Origin: Bradyrhizobium manausense
GTDB lineage: Bacteria > Pseudomonadota > Alphaproteobacteria > Rhizobiales > Xanthobacteraceae
Reading direction: 5' to 3'
Assembly (NCBI RefSeq): GCF_018129685.1
Contig: NZ_JAFCLG010000001.1
Span: forward strand, 124,001 to 188,000
Length of the DNA: 64,000 nucleotides
Below the pieces are notes generated by a model. The model had not been told where the DNA came from and made no database searches. It was given only the letters and a program-made list of their open reading frames with translations. This document shows, in pieces, positions 57,177 through 64,000 of the stretch (position 1 is its first letter; each line of letters opens with the position of its first letter). Position numbers and translations under genes: made by a program.

Positions 57177-59717
57177 ATGAAGTTTGGACTGCGACTCCGG
57201 GGGGGCTTGCTCGCAACCCTGATCATGTTCGGCGCGCCGGTGGTTGCCCCGGTTGTTGGGGCTGTTTTCGTGCCTTCGTCTGCGTTCGCCCAGACCGTGC
57301 AGTCGATTTCCGTTGAAGGAAATCGCCGCGTCGAGGTGGAGACGATCCGCTCCTATTTCAAGCCTGGCCCCGGCGGTCGCCTCGATCAGGGCGCCATCGA
57401 TGACGGCCTCAAGGCTCTGATCGAGACCGGCCTGTTCCAGGACGTGAAGATCAACCGCGGCGCCGGCGGCCAGCTGATCGTGTCGGTTGTGGAAAACCCG
57501 GTGATCGGGCGCGTCGCTTTCGAGGGCAACAAGAAGGTCAAGGACGAGCAGCTCACTGCTGAAGTCCAGTCCAAGTCCCGCGGCACCTTCTCCCGCGCCA
57601 TGGTGCAGTCGGACACGCTGCGAATCGCCGAAATCTATCGCCGATCCGGGCGCTATGACGTGACCGTCACGCCCGAGATCATCGAGCAGCCGAACAACCG
57701 CGTCGATCTGATCTTCACGGTCAACGAAGGCGCCAAGACCGGCGTTCAGTCGATCGAGTTCGTCGGCAACAACGCGTTCTCGGGCTATCGCCTGCGCGAC
57801 GTCATCAAGACGCGCGAAACCAATCTGCTGAGCTTCCTCGGCAGCGCCAACGTTTACGACCCCGACCGCGTCGAGGCCGACCGCGATCTGATTCGCCGCT
57901 TCTACCTGAAGAACGGTTTCGCCGACGTCCAGGTCGTGGCTGCGCTCACCGAATACGATCCCGCGAAGAAGGGCTTCAACGTCACCTTCAAGATCGAGGA
58001 AGGCCAGCAGTACCGCGTCGGCACCGTCGAGTTCCGCTCCAGCATCCCGAACTTCGATCCGACGTCCTTGCGCTCCTATTCGCGCGTCAATGTCGGTTCG
58101 CTCTACAATGTCGAATCGGTCGAGAAGTCGGTCGAGGACATGCAGATCGAGGCCTCGCGCCGCGGCTATGCGTTCGCGGTGGTGCGTCCGGGCGGCGATC
58201 GCAATTTCGATGCGCACACCGTCTCCGTCGTGTTCAACGTCGACGAAGGTCCGCGCACCTATATCGAGCGCATCAATATCCGCGGCAACACCCGCACCCG
58301 TGACTATGTGATCCGTCGCGAGTTCGATATCTCCGAGGGCGATGCCTACAACCGCGCGCTCGTCGATCGCGCCGAGCGCCGCCTGAAGAACCTCGATTAC
58401 TTCAAGTCCGTGAAGATCACGACGGAGCCGGGTTCGTCCAGCGACCGCGTGGTCCTGATCGTCGAGCTCGAAGAAAAGTCGACCGGCGACTTCTCGGTCT
58501 CGGGCGGTTATTCCACGACCGACGGTGCGCTGGCCGAAGTCTCGGTGTCGGAGCGTAACCTGCTCGGCCGCGGCCTGTTCGCCAAGGCGTCGGTCACCTA
58601 CGGCCAGTATGCGCGCGGCTATTCGCTCTCGTTCGTCGAGCCGTATCTGCTCGACTATCGCGTCGCACTGGGCCTCGACCTGTATCAGCGCCAGCAGCTG
58701 TCCAACAGCTACATCTCCTACGGTACCAAGACGTTGGGCTTCTCGCCGCGGCTCGGCTTCGCCTTGCGTGAAGATCTGTCGCTGCAGCTGCGCTACTCGA
58801 TCTACCGACAAGAGATCACGCTGCCGTTCTACCTGGCGAACTGTAACAACGTGCCGACCTCCGGCGCGTTCAACCCGAGCCCGGCCTATACCAACGCAAC
58901 GACAGGGATTGACCCGAGCTTGACCGGCAATCTCGGTTGCTACGCCGATGGCGAAGCCTCTTTGCCGGTCCGCAAGGAACTCGCGAATGGCAAGACGCTG
59001 ACTTCGGCGCTCGGCTACACGCTGAGCTACAACACGCTGGACAACAACAAGAACCCGACCGACGGCCTGCTCGTCGACTTCCGGCAGGACTTCGCCGGCG
59101 TCGGCGGCGACGTCTCCTACCTGAAGACCGTCGCAGACGCGAAGTACTACCAGTCGCTGGTGTCTGACCTTGTCGGCCTCGTCCACCTCCAGGGCGGCAT
59201 CCTGAACAAGGTCGGCAGCACCGATCTGCGCATGCTGGATCACTTCCAGATGGGCCCGAACCTCGTCCGTGGCTTCGCCCCGAATGGCATCGGCCCGCGC
59301 GACATCAATCCGTTCGACACGCAGGACGCGCTTGGTGGCAGCAAGTACTGGGGCGCTTCGCTGGAATTGCAGATGCCTTTCTGGTTCCTGCCGAAGGAAG
59401 TCGGCCTGAAGGGCGCGGTCTATGCTGACGCCGGTGGTCTGTACGACTATCAGGGCCCGACGACCTGGGCGCTGACCGGCGAAACGACGACGACCAAGAA
59501 CTCGAACTGTACGCCGTCGACCATCAATCCGAACACCGCAGGAACCTGTACCGGTCTGGTCTATGACGACAGCAAGGTGATCCGGTCGTCGGTCGGCGTC
59601 GGCCTGATCTGGGCCTCGCCGTTCGGGCCGCTCCGCTTCGACTACGCAGTGCCGCTCACCAAGGGCAAATATGACCATGTGCAGGAATTCCGGTTCGGCG
59701 GCGGCACCTCGTTCTAA
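57177..59717 (+). CDS. bamA: Outer membrane protein assembly factor BamA
   Basis: BamA inserts beta-barrel proteins into the outer membrane. The 846-residue protein has a signal peptide ending near SAFAQ, five POTRA repeats (about residues 40-420, starting QSISVEGNRRVEVETIRSYF), and an Omp85 barrel ending in phenylalanine (FRFGGGTSF). RGFAPNGIGPRD matches the conserved loop-6 VRGF-like motif. The start at 57177 follows an imperfect ribosome site (aagggcgcgttgcgcg); an upstream frame from 57075 is not conserved. Confidence 0.95.
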   Translation: MKFGLRLRGGLLATLIMFGAPVVAPVVGAVFVPSSAFAQTVQSISVEGNRRVEVETIRSYFKPGPGGRLDQGAIDDGLKALIETGLFQDVKINRGAGGQLIVSVVENPVIGRVAFEGNKKVKDEQLTAEVQSKSRGTFSRAMVQSDTLRIAEIYRRSGRYDVTVTPEIIEQPNNRVDLIFTVNEGAKTGVQSIEFVGNNAFSGYRLRDVIKTRETNLLSFLGSANVYDPDRVEADRDLIRRFYLKNGFADVQVVAALTEYDPAKKGFNVTFKIEEGQQYRVGTVEFRSSIPNFDPTSLRSYSRVNVGSLYNVESVEKSVEDMQIEASRRGYAFAVVRPGGDRNFDAHTVSVVFNVDEGPRTYIERINIRGNTRTRDYVIRREFDISEGDAYNRALVDRAERRLKNLDYFKSVKITTEPGSSSDRVVLIVELEEKSTGDFSVSGGYSTTDGALAEVSVSERNLLGRGLFAKASVTYGQYARGYSLSFVEPYLLDYRVALGLDLYQRQQLSNSYISYGTKTLGFSPRLGFALREDLSLQLRYSIYRQEITLPFYLANCNNVPTSGAFNPSPAYTNATTGIDPSLTGNLGCYADGEASLPVRKELANGKTLTSALGYTLSYNTLDNNKNPTDGLLVDFRQDFAGVGGDVSYLKTVADAKYYQSLVSDLVGLVHLQGGILNKVGSTDLRMLDHFQMGPNLVRGFAPNGIGPRDINPFDTQDALGGSKYWGASLELQMPFWFLPKEVGLKGAVYADAGGLYDYQGPTTWALTGETTTTKNSNCTPSTINPNTAGTCTGLVYDDSKVIRSSVGVGLIWASPFGPLRFDYAVPLTKGKYDHVQEFRFGGGTSF

Positions 59718-59749
59718 TTCCATCAGCTGGGCATGACCCGGCTCCATGA

Positions 59750-59781
59750 GGGAAATTCTGGAAGTTCCATCCAGAATTCCC
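59750..59781 (+). promoter_or_regulatory. Long near-perfect stem-loop between bamA and lpxD
   Basis: GGGAAATTCTGGA (59750-59762) pairs with TCCAGAATTCCC (59770-59781) except for one bulged A, around a 7-base loop. No T-run follows. It may act as an mRNA processing or stability element between the high-output bamA gene and the lpx genes. Confidence 0.55.
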
Positions 59782-59877
59782 TGGGGCCGGTCGCCAAAAA
59801 GATCGTTTTCTCTCCATGAGATAGGGCATGATGCGGTATGACCGCTTCATGACGAAGCCGGACCGCGACGGGGTGGA

Positions 59878-60945
59878 ATGGCGCAGCCGACCTTCTTTAC
59901 GAAACCGCCGGCCTCAACGCTGGCCGACATTGCCGCGCTCACCAAGGCGCAACTGGTCGATCCCAACAGGGGCGGTCATGTGATCACGGGCCTTGCTTCG
60001 CTCGACGAAGCCGGACCGATGCATCTGACATTCTTCGACAACCTCAAATACGCCGGCGAGCTCAAGGCGACCAAGGCGGGCGCCTGCCTGGTGAGCCCGC
60101 GCTTCGAGGGCCAGGTGCCCGCGCATGTGGCGGTGCTGCGGGCGACCCAGCCGTTCCGCGCCTTCGTCAGGATTGCCCGGGAATGGCATGGCGACGCGCT
60201 GCGGCCGCAATCCTCGGTCGGCAATGACGGCATCGCGCCGTCGGCCATCATCGACCCCTCGGCCCGGCTCGAGGACGGCGTCATCGTCGATCCGCTCGCC
60301 GTGATTGGGCCGAATGCCGAGATCGGCAGCGGCACGGTCGTCGGCGTCGGCGCGGTGATAGGCCCGCACGTCAAGATCGGCCGGGACTGCAATGTCGGCG
60401 CGCGTACGGTGATCCAGTGCGCGCTGATCGGGAATAACGTGCTGATCCATCCCGGCTGCTCGATCGGCCAGGACGGCTACGGCTTCATCTTTTTCGGCCC
60501 CGAGGGGCATCTGAAGGTGCCACAGACGGGGCGAGTGCTGATCCAGAACGACGTCGAGGTCGGCGCCGGAACCACCATCGACCGCGGCTCGCTGCGAGAC
60601 ACCGTGATCGGGGAGGGCACCAAAATCGACAATCAGGTCCAGATCGGTCACAATGTGACGATTGGACGACACTGCCTGCTGGCGGCCCAGATCGGGCTCG
60701 CGGGCAGCCTGACCATCGGCGACAACGTGGCGCTGGGAGCGAAGGTTGGCATCAACAATCACCTGAAGATCGGCGACGGAGCCCAGGTGACCGCCATGAG
60801 CGCGGTCAAGGACGACATCCCGCCGGGGGGACGTTGGGGCGGGCATTTCGCCAAGCCGACCAAACAATGGTTCAAAGAGATCATCGCGGTGGAGCGTCTG
60901 GTACGCGACAGCAAGACCGATCCGAAGGATGAGGGACGGGAATGA
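59878..60945 (+). CDS. lpxD: UDP-3-O-acylglucosamine N-acyltransferase
   Basis: LpxD adds the second acyl chain in lipid A synthesis. The 355-residue enzyme has an N-terminal uridine-binding domain, then a left-handed beta-helix of hexapeptide repeats (about 110-320) with the catalytic histidine in [20 protein letters not shown]. Start at 59878 behind gacggggtgga. No skp lies between bamA and lpxD. The stop overlaps fabZ by ATGA. Confidence 0.95.
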   Translation: MAQPTFFTKPPASTLADIAALTKAQLVDPNRGGHVITGLASLDEAGPMHLTFFDNLKYAGELKATKAGACLVSPRFEGQVPAHVAVLRATQPFRAFVRIAREWHGDALRPQSSVGNDGIAPSAIIDPSARLEDGVIVDPLAVIGPNAEIGSGTVVGVGAVIGPHVKIGRDCNVGARTVIQCALIGNNVLIHPGCSIGQDGYGFIFFGPEGHLKVPQTGRVLIQNDVEVGAGTTIDRGSLRDTVIGEGTKIDNQVQIGHNVTIGRHCLLAAQIGLAGSLTIGDNVALGAKVGINNHLKIGDGAQVTAMSAVKDDIPPGGRWGGHFAKPTKQWFKEIIAVERLVRDSKTDPKDEGRE

Positions 60946-61403
60946 CGGAGGAATCGCCGATCAAGTTTGCGCTGGTGGACATCAATCAGATCCTCCAGAT
61001 CCTGCCGCACCGCTTTCCCATGCTGCTGATCGACCGGGTGATCAACATCCGCGCCGATTACAGCGGCATTGGCATCAAGAACGTCACCTTCAACGAGACG
61101 GTCTTCCAGGGACATTTCCCTGACCGCCCGATCTATCCCGGCGTCATGATGATCGAGGCAATGGCACAGACCGCCGGCGTGATCGGCATCAAGTCGGTCG
61201 AGGGCACGGAAAAGGCGAAGGCGGTCTATTTCCTCACCATCGACAAGTGCAAATTCCGCAAGCCCGTGCTGCCCGGCGATACCATCGAGTATCACCTGCG
61301 CTCGCTCCGCCGCCGTAACGCCATGTGGTGGTTTCAAGGCCAAGCCAAGGTTGGCGGCCAGATCGTCGCCGAAGCCGAGATCGGGGCGATGGTGACGGAC
61401 TAA
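60942..61403 (+). CDS. fabZ: 3-hydroxyacyl-ACP dehydratase FabZ
   Basis: FabZ dehydrates 3-hydroxyacyl-ACPs in fatty acid synthesis, competing with LpxA/LpxD for their acyl donors. The 153-residue enzyme has [13 protein letters not shown] with the catalytic histidine and [20 protein letters not shown] with the catalytic glutamate. It overlaps lpxD by four bases, and lpxA starts 177 bases later. Confidence 0.96.
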   Translation: MTEESPIKFALVDINQILQILPHRFPMLLIDRVINIRADYSGIGIKNVTFNETVFQGHFPDRPIYPGVMMIEAMAQTAGVIGIKSVEGTEKAKAVYFLTIDKCKFRKPVLPGDTIEYHLRSLRRRNAMWWFQGQAKVGGQIVAEAEIGAMVTD

Positions 61404-61580
61404 AGCGTCGTTCGCGCGCCCGGCTGTTCAAATGCTGGATCTGCACGGCTTGTTCGGCCGGCTTTTGAAACACGCCGAGATCATACGTCACTGGACAGAT
61501 CGGGCGCATACGCGCTAACCACCGGAAAGCCGAGCAAGTTCAACACATAGTCAGACCTTGTTGATAAGTAAGATCGCTTG

Positions 61581-62372
61581 ATGAGTAAGATCGACCCCAC
61601 CGCCCGGGTGGAAGACGGCGCCGTGATCGGCGAGGGCACCGAGATCGGGCCTTTTTGTATCATCGGTCGCAACGCGCGGATCGGGGCCCATTGCAAGCTG
61701 ATCGGACAGGTCACGGTCATCGGCCACACCTCGGTCGGGGACGCCTGTGTGATCTCGCCGTTCGCAGTGCTCGGCGGCGCGCCGCAGGATCTCAGCTACA
61801 AGGGCGAGCCGACCACGCTCGAGATCGGTTCGGGAAACATCATCCGTGAGGGTGCGACGATGAATGTCGGCACCGTCAAGGGCGGCGGCAGGACGCGCGT
61901 CGGCAACGACGGCTACTTTATGAACAACAGCCATGTCGGCCACGATTGCATCGTCGGCAACAATGCGATCTTCGCGACGTCGGCGACGCTGGGCGGCCAT
62001 TGCGAGATCGGTGACGCCGTCTATATCGGCGGCCTGTCCGCGGTGCACCAGTTCACGCGCATCGGCTCCTATGTGATGGTCGGCGGCCTCTCGGGCGTGC
62101 GCGACGACATCATTCCGTATGGGCTCGCCAACGGCCAATATGCGGTGCTGGAGAGCCTCAACCTGATCGGCATGAAGCGCCGCAAGTTCACCAAGCAGCG
62201 GCTTGCGACCGTGCGTGCGTTCTACCAGAAGCTCTTCCATGGCTCCGGCACCTTCGCCGAGCGGCTGGAATCGGTACGGCCGCTCGCAAGCGAAGATCCC
62301 GCGATCGCCGAAATCCTCGGCTTCATCGGCAAGGGCAAGCGCCCGCTCTGTCTTCCGACCATCGAGAAGTGA
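61581..62372 (+). CDS. lpxA: UDP-N-acetylglucosamine O-acyltransferase
   Basis: LpxA catalyses the first acylation of lipid A synthesis. The 263-residue enzyme is a left-handed beta-helix of hexapeptide repeats (IGEGTEIGPFCIIGRNARIG and following), with the catalytic region NNAIFATSATLGGHCEIGDA and the LSAVHQFTRIG segment, and a helical C-terminal domain. The start is the ATG at 61581; the in-frame TTG at 61578 is not needed. Confidence 0.95.
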   Translation: MSKIDPTARVEDGAVIGEGTEIGPFCIIGRNARIGAHCKLIGQVTVIGHTSVGDACVISPFAVLGGAPQDLSYKGEPTTLEIGSGNIIREGATMNVGTVKGGGRTRVGNDGYFMNNSHVGHDCIVGNNAIFATSATLGGHCEIGDAVYIGGLSAVHQFTRIGSYVMVGGLSGVRDDIIPYGLANGQYAVLESLNLIGMKRRKFTKQRLATVRAFYQKLFHGSGTFAERLESVRPLASEDPAIAEILGFIGKGKRPLCLPTIEK

Positions 62373-62379
62373 TGCTGCG

Positions 62380-63249
62380 ATGGCCGCGGACATGACATCG
62401 GCGGCTCCTGCGATCTCATCACCGGTCGGCGTTGTTGCCGGCGGCGGCGCCATGCCGTTTGCGGTGGCCGACTCGCTCGCCGCGCGCGGCATCACACCGG
62501 TGTTGTTTCCACTGCGCGGCGCGTGCGATCCGGTGCAGGTCGAGCAATTCCGTCACCGCTGGATCTCGGTCGGTCAGCTCGGCCGGGCCATGCGGCTGTT
62601 CCGCGAAGAAGGCTGCCGCGATTTGATCTTCATCGGCACGCTGGTGCGGCCGTCGCTGACGGAGATCCGGTTCGATTTCACAACGCTGCGGCTGCTGGGC
62701 AACGTCATCCGCGCCTTCCGCGGCGGCGACGATCATCTGTTGTCGGGTGTCGGGCGCATTCTCGAGGAAGGCGGCTTTCGCATGGTCGGCATCAAGGATG
62801 TCGCGCCCGACCTCCTGATGCCCGAGGGCTGCATCACCCGCGCCTGGCCGGCCGACAATGCCAAGGGCGACATCGAGCGCGGGCGCGCGGTGCTGACCGC
62901 GCTCGGGCCGTTCGACATCGGCCAGGCCGCCGTGGTGATCGACGGCCATGTGGTGGCGGTCGAGGACATCGAGGGCACCGATGCGCTGCTGGCGCGCGTC
63001 GCGCGCTTGCGCGAGGAGGGCCGCATCCGCGCGGCCACGGGGCGCGGTGTGCTGGTGAAAGCACCGAAAAGCGGCCAGGATCTGCGCTTCGATCTGCCGA
63101 CGATCGGCGCGCGCACGATCGAGGGCGTCGCCAAGGCGGGTCTTGCCGGCGTTGCCGTCATCGCCGGCAACACCATCGCGGCCGAGCCGCAGGCGATGAT
63201 CGCGCGCGCCGATGCAAAATATCTCTTCATCATCGGCTTGCCGGCATGA
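62380..63249 (+). CDS. lpxI: UDP-2,3-diacylglucosamine pyrophosphatase LpxI
   Basis: LpxI hydrolyses UDP-2,3-diacylglucosamine to lipid X in lipid A synthesis, replacing LpxH of E. coli. The 289-residue protein (DUF1009) has VGVVAGGGAMPFAVADSLAA at its start and conserved DDHLLSGVGRILEEGGF and AVEDIEGTDALLARVARLR regions. Start at 62380 is 8 bases after the lpxA stop. It overlaps lpxB by ATGA, so the lpxA-lpxI-lpxB order is tightly coupled, as usual in alphaproteobacteria. Confidence 0.94.
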   Translation: MAADMTSAAPAISSPVGVVAGGGAMPFAVADSLAARGITPVLFPLRGACDPVQVEQFRHRWISVGQLGRAMRLFREEGCRDLIFIGTLVRPSLTEIRFDFTTLRLLGNVIRAFRGGDDHLLSGVGRILEEGGFRMVGIKDVAPDLLMPEGCITRAWPADNAKGDIERGRAVLTALGPFDIGQAAVVIDGHVVAVEDIEGTDALLARVARLREEGRIRAATGRGVLVKAPKSGQDLRFDLPTIGARTIEGVAKAGLAGVAVIAGNTIAAEPQAMIARADAKYLFIIGLPA

Positions 63250-64000
63250 TGCAGTCGCGCGATCCCATCAGGAAGATTTTCCTGATCGCCACGGAGGAAT
63301 CCGGCGATCGGCTCGGCTCGGCGCTGATGAAAGTGTTGCGCCAGCGCCTCGGCGACGGCGTGCAGTTCGAGGGCGTCGGCGGACGCACCATGGCGCGTGA
63401 GGGGCTCGAGACGTTGTTTCCGATCGAGGAACTGTCGATCGTCGGCCTTGCCGCGGTGGTGCAGCAGCTGCCGAAGATCCTGCGCCTGATCCGCGAGACC
63501 GCGGATGCCGCGACGGAGGCTGCGCCAGATGTGCTCGTCATCATCGACAGTCCCGATTTCACCCATCGCGTTGCGCGCCGTGTTCGCGCGAGGGATCCGG
63601 CGATCCCGGTCGTCGACTACGTCTCGCCCTCGGTCTGGGCCTGGCGGCCGGGCCGCGCGCGCGCGATGCTCGGCTATGTCGACCACGTGCTCGGCCTGCT
63701 GCCCTTCGAGCCGGAGGAATATCGCAAGCTTGGCGGGCCGCCTTGCAGCTATGTCGGTCATCCCCTGATCGAACAATTGCCCTCGCTGCGGCCGAACGCC
63801 GAGGAACAGAAGCGCCGTACCGGCGAGCCGCCGGTGCTGCTGGTGCTGCCGGGCAGCCGCCGCAGCGAGATCCGGCATCATCTCGACGTGTTCGGTGCGG
63901 CGCTTGGCCGTTTGCAGGGGCAGGGCGTCGCATTCGAATTGATGCTGCCGACCATGCCGCATCTCGAAGCCACCGTTCGCGCCGGCATCGCAAGCTGGCC
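63246..64000 (+). CDS. lpxB: Lipid-A-disaccharide synthase, 5' part
   Basis: LpxB joins UDP-2,3-diacylglucosamine and lipid X. About 251 residues are present before the window ends. The N-terminal segment KIFLIATEESGDRLGSALMK, VGLAAVVQQLPKIL, VLVIIDSPDFTHRVARRVR, YVSPSVWAWRPGRA and VLLVLPGSRRSEI are characteristic of GT19 LpxB. The ATG at 63246 overlaps the lpxI stop; a second ATG at 63249 is an alternative. Confidence 0.93.
   Translation, partial: MMQSRDPIRKIFLIATEESGDRLGSALMKVLRQRLGDGVQFEGVGGRTMAREGLETLFPIEELSIVGLAAVVQQLPKILRLIRETADAATEAAPDVLVIIDSPDFTHRVARRVRARDPAIPVVDYVSPSVWAWRPGRARAMLGYVDHVLGLLPFEPEEYRKLGGPPCSYVGHPLIEQLPSLRPNAEEQKRRTGEPPVLLVLPGSRRSEIRHHLDVFGAALGRLQGQGVAFELMLPTMPHLEATVRAGIASW

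Noticed and set aside
57096..59747. 883-residue open frame antisense to bamA
   Set aside because: It mirrors bamA in high-GC sequence, has no ribosome site or recognisable domain, and is rich in Arg/Ala/Gly/His as expected of an antisense shadow.

Overview
The window looks like a chromosomal segment of a Bradyrhizobium or very close Nitrobacteraceae alphaproteobacterium. The evidence is the high GC content with strongly GC-biased third positions, a pcuABCDE-type copper operon (described in Bradyrhizobium), an alphaproteobacterial lipid A/Bam locus with lpxI and no skp, an rpsB with a long C-terminal extension, and alphaproteobacterial GTTC-N7-GTTC LexA boxes. Genus is inferred from gene content and was not tested by any search. 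I see no rRNA, tRNA, CRISPR array, insertion sequence or phage.

Region 1 (1-10.3 kb) is housekeeping: the distal part of the complex I operon (nuoH end, I, J, K, L, M, N) running directly into birA, rnj (RNase J), a methylmalonyl-CoA epimerase gene and a DUF1467 membrane protein. Region 2 (10.3-33.9 kb) is accessory. It holds a small membrane-anchored protein, mtnK, an exported protein, a coupled TetR/glycosyltransferase pair, a truncated solute-binding gene, a complete Dpp/Opp-type transporter, two exported hydrolases, an Rbs-type sugar transporter, a globin gene broken by one base, and a five-gene copper acquisition operon (DUF2946 protein, TonB receptor, PCuAC, YcnI, CopC-CopD). Three broken or duplicated fragments lie here, which fits an insertion hot spot between two housekeeping blocks.

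Region 3 (33.9-46.6 kb) is proS, lolC/E, lolD, a divergent MDR dehydrogenase/XRE regulator pair, a string of very small proteins, an Omp25/31-type porin with a strong terminator, a 32-codon membrane peptide behind two perfect LexA boxes, and dnaE. Region 4 (46.0-49.2 kb) has a lipoprotein and a caspase-fold protein that has lost both catalytic residues. Region 5 (49.3-64 kb) is the conserved translation/envelope cluster: rpsB, tsf, pyrH, frr, uppS, cdsA, dxr, rseP, bamA, lpxD, fabZ, lpxA, lpxI and the start of lpxB.

The observations most worth following are: (a) an SOS-controlled 32-residue single-span membrane peptide upstream of dnaE, a candidate division-checkpoint peptide analogous to Caulobacter SidA; (b) PcuA as a likely nascent-chain copper sensor of the CruR/CutF kind, with a perfect hairpin between it and the TonB receptor gene; (c) the pseudo-caspase; (d) a leftward orphan terminator marking a possible small RNA beside a frameshifted globin gene.
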